The notes: a model not told the origin generated them from the sequence alone. A stretch of 64,000 nucleotides of DNA from Burkholderia paludis (GCF_000732615.1 NZ_JPGL01000054.1:1-64000), one strand, 5' to 3'. Shown: positions 16,316 to 25,291, counted from the stretch's first letter. Made by a program: numbers and translations.

Positions 16316-17827
16316 TCAGGCCAACGCGACCGCGCCGCCGAACGCCCGCTCGTCGATCGCCTCGGCGAGCGTGGCAAACGCGGTCGCGATCTCGTCCTCC
16401 GGCACGCACGCATAGCCGAGCAGCAGCCCCGACGCCGCGCGCGTGCGGTCCGCGTAATAGCCGGACAGCGGCCGCACCACGATATTGCGTTCGAGCGCGG
16501 CCTGCGCGACCGCGCGATCGTCGACGCCTTGCGGCAATTGCGTCACCAGATGCAGCCCCGCGTCGCTGCCGAGCGCGTGCAGCGTGTCGCCGTAGCGCCG
16601 CGCGACCGCGTCGAGCAGCACCTCGCGGCGCTGCCCGTACAGCGTGCGCATCTTGCGGATATGCGACACGAAGTGCCCTTCCGCGATGAATTCCGCGAGC
16701 ACGGCCTGCTGCAGCAATTGCCCTTCGCGATACAGCTCGGCGCTCGCGGTCGCGAAGCTTTCCGCGAGCGGCTCCGGCGCGACCAGATAGCCGACCCGCA
16801 ACCCGGGGAACAGCGTCTTGCCGAAACTGCCGACGTAAATCACCTGCCCGGCCGTATCGAGCCCCTGCAGCGACGCAAGCGGCCGGCTGCCGTAGCGGAA
16901 TTCGCTGTCGTAATCGTCCTCGATGATCCAGCAACCGTGCTGGCGCGCGTATTCGAGCAGCATGCGCCGCCGCGCGAGGCTCATCACCATGCCGAGCGGA
17001 TACTGGTGCGACGGCGTGACGAGCATCAGCTTCGGCGGTTCGGCGAGATCGGCGGCCGACGGCGCGATGCCTTCGTCGTCGACCGGAACCGGCCGCGTCT
17101 TGAGCCCCGACACGTTCAGCACGCTGCGCACGCCCCAGTAGCACGGATCCTCGGTCCAGATCGCGTCGCCCGGGTCGGTCAGCAACCGCACCGCGAGGTC
17201 GATCGACTGGTGGATGCCGGTCGTGATCACGATCTGCTCGGGCGTGCAGCGCACCGACCGCGACGTGCGCAGGTAGTCGGCCAGCGCCTCGCGCAGCAGC
17301 GCGAGCCCGCCGCCCGGCGCGTAAGTCAGCAGATCGGGGCGCAGGCGCCGCCAGTACTTGTTGTGCAGCCGCGTCCACACGCGCGCCGGAAAGCGCGACA
17401 CATCGGGCACGCCCGGCATGAACGCGCCGCCCTGGCGCTTCGACACGCCGGCCCCTTCGACGAGCCGGGTGCCGCGCGCCGACAGCCGCCGCGCGGACGA
17501 AGGCAGCATGACGGCCGGGCCGGCCGCCGCGTCGGGCGGCGCGCCGACGATCTCGTCCGGCGCGCTGTCGGCCACGAACGTGCCGCGGCCCGTCGCCGAG
17601 TTCACGTAGCCTTCAAGCGCAAGCTGTTCGTAAACCTGCGTGACCGTATTGCGCGCGATCCCGAGCTCGGCGGCCAGCAGCCGCGACGACGGCACGCGCG
17701 TGCCGGCCGGCAGTTCGCGCGACAGGATCGCCTGTTGCAGCAGCCGGTGAAGCTGCCGGTAGATCGGCTGTTCGCCGCCGCGCACGAGGCGCTGCGCCAG
17801 CCAGTCCGACAACACGCTCGCGCGCAT
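16316..17827 (-). CDS. gabR: MocR/GabR-type PLP-dependent regulator of GABA catabolism
   Basis: GntR-type winged helix fused to an aminotransferase-like domain, 503 residues. The wHTH spans about 15-85 (LPAGTRVPSSRLLAAELGIA, then RNTVTQVYEQLALEGYV). The PLP domain spans about 130-500, with the Schiff-base lysine in VGSFGKTLFPGLRVGY. Start taken at 17827 because AGGAG lies upstream; an in-frame ATG at 17875 is less likely. It is divergent from gabT-gabD with 126 bp between start codons; in known systems GabR senses GABA plus PLP and activates gabTD. The gabR name is by context and architecture. Confidence 0.85.
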   Translation of the reverse strand: MRASVLSDWLAQRLVRGGEQPIYRQLHRLLQQAILSRELPAGTRVPSSRLLAAELGIARNTVTQVYEQLALEGYVNSATGRGTFVADSAPDEIVGAPPDAAAGPAVMLPSSARRLSARGTRLVEGAGVSKRQGGAFMPGVPDVSRFPARVWTRLHNKYWRRLRPDLLTYAPGGGLALLREALADYLRTSRSVRCTPEQIVITTGIHQSIDLAVRLLTDPGDAIWTEDPCYWGVRSVLNVSGLKTRPVPVDDEGIAPSAADLAEPPKLMLVTPSHQYPLGMVMSLARRRMLLEYARQHGCWIIEDDYDSEFRYGSRPLASLQGLDTAGQVIYVGSFGKTLFPGLRVGYLVAPEPLAESFATASAELYREGQLLQQAVLAEFIAEGHFVSHIRKMRTLYGQRREVLLDAVARRYGDTLHALGSDAGLHLVTQLPQGVDDRAVAQAALERNIVVRPLSGYYADRTRAASGLLLGYACVPEDEIATAFATLAEAIDERAFGGAVALA

Positions 17828-17853
17828 GATTGGCTCCTGTATATTTATTGAAA

Positions 17854-17874
17854 TGGCTCTGATTGCCAGAGCCA
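17854..17874. promoter_or_regulatory. Candidate GabR operator between gabR and gabT
   Basis: Inverted repeat with 8-bp perfect arms TGGCTCTG / CAGAGCCA separated by ATTGC. A related direct copy, TTGGCTCCTG, lies at 17830-17839. MocR regulators often bind paired direct or inverted repeats in the divergent promoter region; assignment to GabR is inference. Confidence 0.5.
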
Positions 17875-17953
17875 AATGTGATTATATTCCCCTGCATGGG
17901 CTGCCAAGGCGCCCGATTCCCTACTCACCGGAAAGAACATCAAGGAGATGACC

Positions 17954-19237
17954 GTGAAGAATGCCGACCTGCAGGCCCGCAAGAACGCCGCCACCCCGCG
18001 CGGCGTCGGCGTGATGTGCGATTTCTACGCCGCCCGCGCCGAGAACGCGGAGCTGTGGGATGTCGAAGGCCGCCGCTTCATCGATTTCGCCGCCGGCATC
18101 GCGGTGCTGAACACCGGCCACCGCCACCCGAAGATCGTCAAGGCGATCGCGGATCAGCTGAACAGCTTCACGCACACCGCCTACCAGATCGTCCCGTACG
18201 CGTCTTACGTGGAACTGGCCGAGAAGATCAACGCGCGTGCGCCGGGCGATTTCCCGAAGAAGACCGCGTTCTTCACGACCGGCGCCGAAGCCGTCGAAAA
18301 CGCGATCAAGATCGCGCGCGCCGCGACCGGCCGTCCGGGCGTGATCGCGTTCTCGGGCGGCTTCCACGGCCGCACGATGATGGGCATGGCGCTGACCGGC
18401 AAGGTCGCCCCGTACAAGCTGAACTTCGGCCCGTTCCCGGGCGACGTGTTCCACGCCCCGTACCCGAACGCCGTGCACGGCGTGACGACGGCCGACTCGA
18501 TCAAGGCGATCGAGATGCTGTTCAAGGCCGACATCGATCCGAAGCGCGTTGCCGCGATCATCTTCGAACCGGTCCAGGGCGAAGGCGGCTTCAACCCGGC
18601 GCCGGCCGAATTCGTGCGCGCGCTGCGCAAGATCTGTAACGAACACGGCATCCTGCTGATCGCCGACGAAGTGCAGACGGGCTTCGCGCGCACCGGCAAG
18701 CTGTTCGCGATGCAGCACTACGACGTGCTGGCCGACCTGATCACGATGGCGAAGAGCCTGGCGGGCGGCATGCCGCTGTCGGGCGTCGTCGGCCGTGCCG
18801 ACGTGATGGACGCGGCAGCCCCCGGCGGCCTCGGCGGCACGTACGCGGGCAACCCGCTGGCGGTCGCGTCGGCGCACGCGGTGCTCGAGATCATCGACGA
18901 AGAGAAGCTGTGCGAGCGCGCCACGCAACTCGGCGACGTGCTGAAGGCGAAGCTGAACGCGCTGCAGGCCGACGTGCCGCAGATCGCCGACGTGCGCGGC
19001 CCGGGCGCGATGATCGCGGTCGAGTTCCTGAAGCCGGGCTCGGGCGAGCCGGATGCGGAATTCACGAAGCGCGTGCAGACCCGCGCGCTCGAACGCGGCC
19101 TGCTGCTGCTCGTGTGCGGCGTGTACTCGAACGTCGTGCGCTTCCTGTTCCCGCTGACGATCCCGCAAGCCGTGTTCGACGAAGCGCTCGCGATCCTCGA
19201 GGAAGTGCTGAAGGAAACGGTCGGCGTGCCGGCCTGA
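17954..19237 (+). CDS. gabT: 4-aminobutyrate--2-oxoglutarate transaminase GabT
   Basis: Transfers the amino group of GABA to 2-oxoglutarate, giving succinate semialdehyde and glutamate. Class III aminotransferase, 427 residues from the GTG at 17954. This start is preferred because the AAGGAG at 17942-17947 directly abuts the in-frame ATG at 17948 but sits 6 nt from the GTG. Motifs: TTGAEAVENAIKIARAATGR near 107, FSGGFHGRTMMGMALTG near 134, LLIADEVQTGFARTGK near 234, and the PLP lysine in ITMAKSLAGGMPLSG. Followed by gabD after an 89-nt gap with a strong hairpin. Confidence 0.95.
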   Translation: MKNADLQARKNAATPRGVGVMCDFYAARAENAELWDVEGRRFIDFAAGIAVLNTGHRHPKIVKAIADQLNSFTHTAYQIVPYASYVELAEKINARAPGDFPKKTAFFTTGAEAVENAIKIARAATGRPGVIAFSGGFHGRTMMGMALTGKVAPYKLNFGPFPGDVFHAPYPNAVHGVTTADSIKAIEMLFKADIDPKRVAAIIFEPVQGEGGFNPAPAEFVRALRKICNEHGILLIADEVQTGFARTGKLFAMQHYDVLADLITMAKSLAGGMPLSGVVGRADVMDAAAPGGLGGTYAGNPLAVASAHAVLEIIDEEKLCERATQLGDVLKAKLNALQADVPQIADVRGPGAMIAVEFLKPGSGEPDAEFTKRVQTRALERGLLLLVCGVYSNVVRFLFPLTIPQAVFDEALAILEEVLKETVGVPA

Positions 19238-19262
19238 GTTCCCTTCGACTTCAATTGAATGC

Positions 19263-19291
19263 GCCGCCGCCGTCTTCACGACGGCGGCGGC
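19263..19291 (+). terminator. Intercistronic hairpin between gabT and gabD
   Basis: Perfect 12-bp stem GCCGCCGCCGTC / GACGGCGGCGGC with loop TTCAC, followed by CGTTTCATC rather than a full T-run. It may partly terminate or process the gabTD message, setting the ratio of the two enzymes. Confidence 0.5.
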
Positions 19292-19326
19292 CGTTTCATC
19301 CGTCCATTTCAAAGCAGGTGATGCAT

Positions 19327-20796
19327 ATGAGCACGGTTCAGGAAACCCTGGCACTGAAAGACCCGTCGCTGTTCCGCCAGCAGGCGTACGTCAACGGCGA
19401 ATGGCAAGGCGCGACGAACGGCGAGACGTTCGAAGTCCGCAACCCGGCAACGGGCGGCCTGCTCGGCACCGTGCCGGCGATGGGCACGGCCGAGACGCGT
19501 CACGCGATCGAAGCCGCGAACGCCGCATGGCCGGCGTGGCGCAAGAAGACCGCGAAGGAACGCGCGGTCATCCTGCGCAAGTGGCACGACCTGATGATGG
19601 AAAACGCCGACGACCTCGCGCTGATCCTGACGACCGAGCAGGGCAAGTCGCTGGCCGAAGCGAAAGGCGAGATCGGCTATGCCGCATCGTTCCTCGAATG
19701 GTTCGCCGAAGAAGGCAAGCGCGTGTACGGCGACACGATCCCGACGCCGGCGAGCGACAAGCGCATCGTCGTGACGAAGGAAGCGATCGGCGTGTGCGCG
19801 GCGATCACGCCGTGGAACTTCCCGGCGGCGATGATCACGCGCAAGGTCGGCCCGGCGCTCGCCGCAGGCTGCCCGATCGTCGTGAAGCCGGCCGAGGCGA
19901 CGCCGTTCTCGGCACTCGCGATGGCCGTGCTGGCCGAGCGCGCGGGTGTGCCGGCCGGTGTGTTCAGCGTCGTCACGGGCGACCCGAAGGCGATCGGCGG
20001 CGAACTGACGTCCAACCCGATCGTGCGCAAGCTGTCGTTCACCGGTTCGACGCCGGTCGGCCGCCTGCTGATGTCGCAATGCGCGGCGACGGTCAAGAAG
20101 GTCTCGCTGGAACTCGGCGGCAACGCGCCGTTCATCGTGTTCGACGACGCCGATCTCGACGCGGCCGTGCAGGGCGCGATCGCGTCGAAGTACCGCAATA
20201 GCGGCCAGACCTGCGTGTGCACGAACCGCTTCTACGTGCATGAGGCGGTGTACGACCAGTTCGCGCAGAAGCTCGCGGCGGCGGTCGGCCAGTTGAAGGT
20301 CGGACGCGGCACCGATGCGGGCGTCACCCAAGGCCCGCTGATCAACGAAGCGGCGGTGCTGAAGGTCGAGGCGCACATCGAGGACGCGCTCGCGAAGGGC
20401 GCGACCGTCGTGACGGGCGGCAAGCGCCACGCGCTCGGCCACGGCTTCTTCGAGCCGACCGTGCTGACGGGCGTCACGCCGGCGATGAAGGTCGCGAAGG
20501 AAGAGACGTTCGGGCCGCTCGCGCCGCTGTTCAAGTTCGGCAGCGACGACGAGGTGATCCGCCTCGCGAACGACACCGAGTTCGGTCTCGCCGCGTACTT
20601 CTACAGCCGCGACATCGGCCGCGTGTGGAAGGTTGCGGAAGCGCTCGAATACGGGATGGTGGGCGTGAACACGGGCCTGATCTCGAACGAAGTCGCGCCG
20701 TTCGGCGGCGTGAAGCAGTCGGGCCTCGGCCGCGAAGGCTCGCACTATGGCATCGACGACTACGTCGTGATCAAGTACCTCTGCCTGGCCGTCTGA
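19327..20796 (+). CDS. gabD: NAD(P)-dependent succinate-semialdehyde dehydrogenase GabD
   Basis: Oxidises succinate semialdehyde from GabT to succinate for the TCA cycle. Aldehyde dehydrogenase, 489 residues. Motifs: AITPWNFPAAMITRKVGPAL near 158-177, FTGSTPVGRLL at the cofactor fold, catalytic Glu in VSLELGGNAPFIVF, catalytic Cys in NSGQTCVCTNRFYV near 293, and VAPFGGVKQSGLGREG near the C-terminus. The ATG at 19327 is chosen since the AGG Shine-Dalgarno is 8 nt away; the ATG at 19321 is too close to it. Adjacent Cys residues (CVC) are normal for GabD, in which they can form a redox-sensitive disulfide. Confidence 0.95.
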   Translation: MSTVQETLALKDPSLFRQQAYVNGEWQGATNGETFEVRNPATGGLLGTVPAMGTAETRHAIEAANAAWPAWRKKTAKERAVILRKWHDLMMENADDLALILTTEQGKSLAEAKGEIGYAASFLEWFAEEGKRVYGDTIPTPASDKRIVVTKEAIGVCAAITPWNFPAAMITRKVGPALAAGCPIVVKPAEATPFSALAMAVLAERAGVPAGVFSVVTGDPKAIGGELTSNPIVRKLSFTGSTPVGRLLMSQCAATVKKVSLELGGNAPFIVFDDADLDAAVQGAIASKYRNSGQTCVCTNRFYVHEAVYDQFAQKLAAAVGQLKVGRGTDAGVTQGPLINEAAVLKVEAHIEDALAKGATVVTGGKRHALGHGFFEPTVLTGVTPAMKVAKEETFGPLAPLFKFGSDDEVIRLANDTEFGLAAYFYSRDIGRVWKVAEALEYGMVGVNTGLISNEVAPFGGVKQSGLGREGSHYGIDDYVVIKYLCLAV

Positions 20797-20800
20797 CGGT

Positions 20801-20854
20801 TCAGGGCCTGCCGCCTCGGCGACGGGCCCTGACCGCCCGGCCGGAACCGGGCGG
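20801..20854 (+). terminator. Double hairpin after gabD
   Basis: Two consecutive stems: TCAGGGCC (20801) with GGCCCTGA (20825), and CCGCCCGG (20833) with CCGGGCGG (20847). They start 5 nt after the gabD stop. No T-run follows. Confidence 0.5.
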
Positions 20855-21458
20855 TCCGACGCGGGCCGGCGTCCCTCTCCGTCGCGCCCGCGTCATCTCT
20901 CATCTCGCTGCGCACGAGATCGGCCCGCACTGCGCACTCGATTCCGACGTTGCATCCGCCGATACCTCATATCGCGCGCGACTATCCCTCTAGTCTCGTT
21001 TCTCGCTCCGCTGCAAGCCGCTGGATTGAGTGCTCCGTCTCGATCCGGGGTGTCCGCGCATGAACATTTCCCGACGGTCTCGTGTGCGCAGAGTCAGCGC
21101 ACTCACGTGCCGTTCGATCCGGATGCGAAGTGACACACGTCAACAGTCGCCGGCATGATTTACGGGTAGGCCACCGCCCAGCCGCTTTCTGCCGAACCCT
21201 CCCTCGCCTCGGCGTCAACGATCGTTTCACATCACCCACTTCTGTCGCACTTCAAAACAAAATCGTACTCATCCTATAGACAAGGAAAATCTCACAGGTC
21301 ACCGTCCATAGCTTGTCCTTGCATAAGGTATCCAAGTCCATGGAAGAGGAATATGCCGCCGGCCGTCGCAGCTGAAGACGCCACAGCCGATCAATACTCG
21401 TTTCATGACCCGGAGTCAGCCAATCCGGTCTTTACCCACTTCGATTGAGGAGATAGCC
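20855..21458. other. Long intergenic region preceding the PAAR islet
   Basis: About 600 bp with no supportable gene. The GC content falls towards 21200-21460 (CTTCAAAACAAAATCGTACT near 21250), marking the left edge of a lower-GC islet. The final stretch holds GAGGAG just before the PAAR start. No direct repeats, att-like sequence or tRNA end could be recognised. Confidence 0.5.
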
Positions 21459-22013
21459 ATGAGCCGACGGGCAGTCAGGATCGGCGACCCGACAACGACA
21501 GGTGGAGTCGTCGTCAGTGGTTCGTCAAACATGTTCAGCAACAGCAAAACCATTGCCGTAGACGGTGACCAGGCGACGTGCGGAAATTGCGCGGGAACGT
21601 TTCCGATAGTTGGCAGCGCGGTACGCTTGATATCTCGCGGGAGATGCTTGGCTTTGGAGGGCGACGCGGTACTCTGCCCGTGCGGGCAAAACCTGCTCAT
21701 CGCTGGTAGCGATTGCACTTTTTTCTACAGCGATGGCAACAGTGGCCGCGGCAACGCACACTCAACGACCACGCGCTCTGCATTCGCACCCGCCCGGCAT
21801 GTAATCGCATCGGACACACATGACGAACAGTATGTACTACGCGAAGCAGAGAGCGGGCGACCGCTCGCGTACGTTCCCTATCGGATTCGCCTGTCATCCG
21901 GAAAGATATTCACCGGCGTGACAAACGCGGCAGGCCACACGCAACGCGTCACGACAGTGTATGCAGAATCGCTCAAGTTCGAGATAGCAAGGAGTGGAAA
22001 TGCCGCATCCTGA
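21459..22013 (+). CDS. PAAR-domain type VI secretion spike protein with C-terminal TTR-like extension
   Basis: 184-residue protein. Residues 1 to about 95 are a PAAR domain (RAVRIGDPTTTGGVVVSGS, then VDGDQATCGNCAGTFPIVG and LEGDAVLCPCG) with paired cysteines able to hold the tip zinc. PAAR proteins sharpen the VgrG spike of the T6SS and carry effectors. Residues about 120-178 (DEQYVLREAESGRPLAYVPY, then GVTNAAGHTQRVTTVYAE) look like the transthyretin-type beta domain often found between PAAR/VgrG and cargo. Start at 21459 is set by GAGGAG 6 nt upstream. Overlaps the peptidase gene by 14 nt. No T6SS core gene is in the window. Confidence 0.85.
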   Translation: MSRRAVRIGDPTTTGGVVVSGSSNMFSNSKTIAVDGDQATCGNCAGTFPIVGSAVRLISRGRCLALEGDAVLCPCGQNLLIAGSDCTFFYSDGNSGRGNAHSTTTRSAFAPARHVIASDTHDEQYVLREAESGRPLAYVPYRIRLSSGKIFTGVTNAAGHTQRVTTVYAESLKFEIARSGNAAS

Positions 22014-22674
22014 AGACGACTACGTGCTGGTACACGACACGGCCATGACGAACACAAGGCCCGGTTCCAAGGTGTATGTCGATATCAACACGAAGCCGAT
22101 ATGCCCGAACATGAGCAATGAAGCGTTCAGAAAGATCGTAATACGCGCTCGCGACGAAGCCGTCCATCTGATTAATGCTCGCATTGCAGCGCTAGCGAGA
22201 TGGGACGCGGGAGAACAAGCACGGGTCACAACTTATTTTGGGCGCGCCAACGCGCAGGTTCGCACCACGTTGTCGGCCGGCCTTCCACGACTGCGCTCCG
22301 CGATGCAAGAGTTAGTGCCAGAAAAAATTGTTCGATGGGACAGCGAAACCAGCAGGAATCTATCTTGCGCAGTCGTACCTGACAGCAACCAAAACCGTGC
22401 CGCCGTTTGCAAGCCCGACTCCGACAAGCGAATCATTGCCATTTACTCTTCATTTTGCAGCAACTCGTTTGGCGAGTTATATCATGAGGCACAAATAAAG
22501 ATACTAATTCACGAGTGCACTCACTTCATCGACACATTCGATTCAGATGACATCATGTATGGAAACAGCGAATCCGGAATGAAGATTTTCGCAATGAAAA
22601 ATCCGGATCTCGCCATGAGCAATGCCGACAGCATTACCGGATACATAGCAACCTTTGACAAGACAATCGAATAA
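22000..22674 (+). CDS. Putative T6SS effector: M35-like (aspzincin) zinc metallopeptidase
   Basis: 224 residues, no signal peptide. The zinc-peptidase motif HECTH is at 171-175 (ILIHECTHFIDTF), with catalytic Glu172 and zinc ligands His171 and His175. It is followed by DDIMYG at 183-188, matching the D-x-x-Y-G that supplies the third (Asp) ligand in deuterolysin/M35 enzymes. Upstream RVTTYFGRANAQVR and downstream MSNADSITGYI also fit that family. It overlaps the PAAR gene by 14 nt and the next gene by one nt (TAATG), so dosage is coupled. Start at 22000 (AAGGAG 5 nt upstream). Effector role is inferred from context; target unknown. Confidence 0.75.
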   Translation: MPHPEDDYVLVHDTAMTNTRPGSKVYVDINTKPICPNMSNEAFRKIVIRARDEAVHLINARIAALARWDAGEQARVTTYFGRANAQVRTTLSAGLPRLRSAMQELVPEKIVRWDSETSRNLSCAVVPDSNQNRAAVCKPDSDKRIIAIYSSFCSNSFGELYHEAQIKILIHECTHFIDTFDSDDIMYGNSESGMKIFAMKNPDLAMSNADSITGYIATFDKTIE

Positions 22675-23165
22675 TGAGCCGAAATTCCTTCAAATCCGGC
22701 GTTGCAGCCTGTACGCTTACTCTGTCGACAATGCTATCGAACGTGGCGATGGCATGCACAATAGGTGAGGAAGCGCGGCTGCAACTTCCACTCAACGCAA
22801 CTACACTTTCCAATGCGGACAGAGTGACGATAGCCGATAGCGTCATCGAGGCAAAAAAATGGCCTGACGTGAAAATTCAAGCAATAGTAATTTCAGGCGC
22901 CTTCGTTCACGAGAAAAACATCGAAAAATTGAAGACCATGCGCGGAGAAAACATAAAAGATTACTTACAACAGCTAGGCATCAGTGCCGATCACATCTTC
23001 ATCGAAAAAAAGACATTCACCGATGAAATGATTACACGACTTCCTGATGGAACAATGAAAACCAATCAGATAGTCGTGGAATTTACGCCGATATGCAAAG
23101 GTAGCTGCGCATGGATGTGCAACGACCCTCGCGTAACACCACACAGCAAACTCATCGATCGCTGA
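22674..23165 (+). CDS. Exported OmpA-like-fold protein, probable immunity protein
   Basis: 163 residues. N-terminal signal peptide (about 1-27, hydrophobic VAACTLTLSTMLSNVAMA) ending just before a Cys, so either signal peptidase I cleavage or lipidation is possible. The mature part (ADSVIEAKKWPDVKIQAIVI, then MRGENIKDYLQQLGISADHI) resembles the C-terminal OmpA/peptidoglycan-binding fold in its alpha-beta pattern. Translationally coupled to the peptidase (TAATG). Small exported proteins directly behind T6SS effectors are usually immunity proteins; export implies the peptidase acts in the periplasm. AT-rich codon use differs from neighbouring chromosome. Confidence 0.65.
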   Translation: MSRNSFKSGVAACTLTLSTMLSNVAMACTIGEEARLQLPLNATTLSNADRVTIADSVIEAKKWPDVKIQAIVISGAFVHEKNIEKLKTMRGENIKDYLQQLGISADHIFIEKKTFTDEMITRLPDGTMKTNQIVVEFTPICKGSCAWMCNDPRVTPHSKLIDR

Positions 23166-23182
23166 TCCCTGAACGCTCGCGC

Positions 23183-23680
23183 ATGCACATGCTCTCATTC
23201 CGAAATGCCGACAGTGCCGCGGGTACGATATCGATGGCGACTAAACTCTTGGCCGCCGCGCTCGTATTGAGCCGCGCAGATGCGTCGCTCGCCTGTGACG
23301 GTGCGTCGAACATGCCCGCCCATTACATCGATATAGTTTTCGATGCTGATTCGAGCGCGATTTCTCCAACCGAACTGTAGCGGTTGTCGGTATGGTCGAG
23401 CGACATGCACAAGTGCTTTCCGATCCTTGATACGGTGTGGCTTATCGGACTGGCCGAACAAACCGAACATAATGCGCAGCAGCTTGCAACGCAACGAGCA
23501 GAAAACGTGATGGCAGTGCTGGATCAGCATTCGATCCGTGGCGAGAAAAGCGCTCTGGCAGGGAAAATTTTCAAGCCGGACGAGTTCGGTCAATCCGGGC
23601 GACGCGTCGAGGTGAACGTCAGTTCCGGATGCCCCGACCACCGTTGCCCGAACCCGAATCCCGTACCGAGTGCGCCGTGA
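23183..23680 (+). pseudogene. Second OmpA-like exported immunity-type protein, interrupted by an in-frame amber codon
   Basis: A single reading frame runs from the ATG at 23183 (or 23234, MATKLLAAALVLS) to 23680 with one internal TAG at 23378-23380. The N-terminal part has a signal peptide ending SLA before Cys and the segment YIDIVFDADSSAIS; after the stop the frame continues RLSVWSSDMHKC, then VWLIGLAEQT and LATQRAENVMAVLDQHS, a good OmpA-like domain. A single CAG to TAG change would explain it. Reinitiation at TTG 23384 would give a product without signal peptide. It follows the first immunity-type gene by 17 nt and is probably its divergent homologue. Confidence 0.65.
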
Positions 23681-23704
23681 CGTAGCACGACGCCCCCCAA
23701 CGCC

Positions 23705-23723
23705 GGCCCGCGCAACGCGGGCC
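23705..23723. terminator. Hairpin between convergent genes
   Basis: 8-bp stem GGCCCGCG / CGCGGGCC with a CAA loop, in the 66-nt gap between the islet's last frame and the convergent chemoreceptor stop. No clear T-run on either strand. Confidence 0.4.
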
Positions 23724-23746
23724 GCCTTCCTCGCACATCCCCGCGA

Positions 23747-25291
23747 TCACCTGAACACGTTCACCGCATCCACCAGCCGCGTCGCCTGCTGCTTCAAACT
23801 CTCGGACGCCGCGGCGCTCTGCTCGACCAGCGCCGCATTCTGCTGCGTGATGTTGTCCAGATGCACGACCGCCTGGTCGACCTGCGCGACCCCCGTGCTC
23901 TGCTCCGCCGTCGACGAGCTGATCTCCGCGATCAGGTCCGACACGCGCCGCACCTGCGTGACGATGTCCTCCATCGTCTTGCCCGCGCCGTCGACGATCC
24001 GCGCACCCGATTCGACCCGTTCGACGCTCGCGCCGATCAGCGTCTTGATCTCCTTCGCCGCATTCGCGCTGCGTTGCGCGAGCGCCCGCACCTCGCCCGC
24101 CACGACCGCGAAGCCGCGCCCCTGGTCGCCCGCGCGCGCCGCCTCGACCGCCGCATTCAACGCCAGGATGTTGGTCTGGAACGCGATGCTGTCGATCACG
24201 CCGATGATGTCCGCGATCTTGCGCGAGCTGGCGGTGATGTCGTTCATCGTCGCGACGACCTCGTTCACCGCCTGACCGCCGCGCCCGGCCGCTTCGCTCG
24301 CCGACACCGACAACTGGTTCGCCTGCAGCGCCGTCTCCGCATTGCTCGACACGGTCGCCGTCATCTCGGCCATCGACGCGGCCGTCTGCTGCACGCTCGT
24401 CGATGCCTGTTCGGTGCGCGCGCTCAGGTCGTTGTTGCCCTGCGCGATCTCGTTGCTCGCGCGCTGTACGTTGTGCACCTGTTCGCTGACGTCGTCGACG
24501 AGCCAGCGGAACATCAGCCCGAGCTGGTTGATCGTGCGCAGCGTCATGCCGATCTCGTCCACGCGGTTCATCCGCACGCCGCGCCGGCTCTCGCCGGTCG
24601 CGACGTTCAGCGCCGCGTCGCGCAACTGCATGAGCGGACGCGCGATCTGCGCATCGAGCCACAGCCCCGCGGCCGCGGCGGCGCCCGCCGTCACCGCCGC
24701 GAACGCCGCAAGCCCGCCGCCGGTCAGCCCGCACGCCCACCCGCCGGCCATCACGACCGGCGCGAGCACGCACAGCGATGCATGGAGCCGCGTGCGCACC
24801 GACATCGTCTGGAACAGCGACGCGAAGCCGGCCAGCCCCTTGCGGACGACCAGCCCCTTGTGGAAATGGCGGTTGCCCGCCTGTCCTTCGCGGAAGGTCT
24901 TGTACAGCGCTTCGGCCGCCGCGATCTCGTCGCGCGAAGCCTTCGTGCGCACCGACATGTAGCCCGTCGGCTCGCCGTTGCGCATGACGGGAATCGCGTT
25001 CGCACGCACCCAGTAGTGATCGCCGTTCTTGCGGCGGTTCTTCACGAGCGCGGTCCACGGCTCGCCGCCCTTGAGCGTCGCCCACATATCGGCGAACGCC
25101 TCCTTCGGCATGTCCGGGTGGCGCACGACGTTATGCGGCTGGCCTTCGATCTCTTCGGGAGAAAATCCACTGACCTGGATGAATGCCGCATTCGCGTACG
25201 TAATGTAGCTGTTCGAGTCAGTGGTCGACATCAACGTCGCGTCTTCGGGAAAATCGAATTCGCGTTGCGTGACGGGTTGATTATTGCGCAT
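23747..25291 (-). CDS. Aer-like PAS chemoreceptor (methyl-accepting chemotaxis protein), copy 1
   Basis: 514-residue chemoreceptor. N-terminal PAS domain (about 15-115: [20 protein letters not shown], then [20 protein letters not shown]) as in the aerotaxis sensor Aer; about two membrane segments near 165-210; linker/HAMP-like region with [16 protein letters not shown]; and a C-terminal MCP signalling domain with the conserved hairpin tip ([19 protein letters not shown]). No large periplasmic domain, so it senses intracellular or redox signals. Start at 25291 has GGAG about 8 nt upstream. A sigma-28-like promoter lies 100 nt upstream. Paralogue of the next gene, same length. Confidence 0.93.
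   Translation of the reverse strand: MRNNQPVTQREFDFPEDATLMSTTDSNSYITYANAAFIQVSGFSPEEIEGQPHNVVRHPDMPKEAFADMWATLKGGEPWTALVKNRRKNGDHYWVRANAIPVMRNGEPTGYMSVRTKASRDEIAAAEALYKTFREGQAGNRHFHKGLVVRKGLAGFASLFQTMSVRTRLHASLCVLAPVVMAGGWACGLTGGGLAAFAAVTAGAAAAAGLWLDAQIARPLMQLRDAALNVATGESRRGVRMNRVDEIGMTLRTINQLGLMFRWLVDDVSEQVHNVQRASNEIAQGNNDLSARTEQASTSVQQTAASMAEMTATVSSNAETALQANQLSVSASEAAGRGGQAVNEVVATMNDITASSRKIADIIGVIDSIAFQTNILALNAAVEAARAGDQGRGFAVVAGEVRALAQRSANAAKEIKTLIGASVERVESGARIVDGAGKTMEDIVTQVRRVSDLIAEISSSTAEQSTGVAQVDQAVVHLDNITQQNAALVEQSAAASESLKQQATRLVDAVNVFR

Noticed and set aside
21459-23680. Search for T6SS structural genes (tss, vgrG) around the PAAR gene
   Set aside because: None found in the window; the cassette is orphan, so delivery by a T6SS remains inference.
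23384-23680. Independent gene starting at TTG 23384
   Set aside because: It lacks a ribosome site and signal peptide and continues exactly in frame with the upstream segment, so a nonsense-interrupted gene is the simpler reading.
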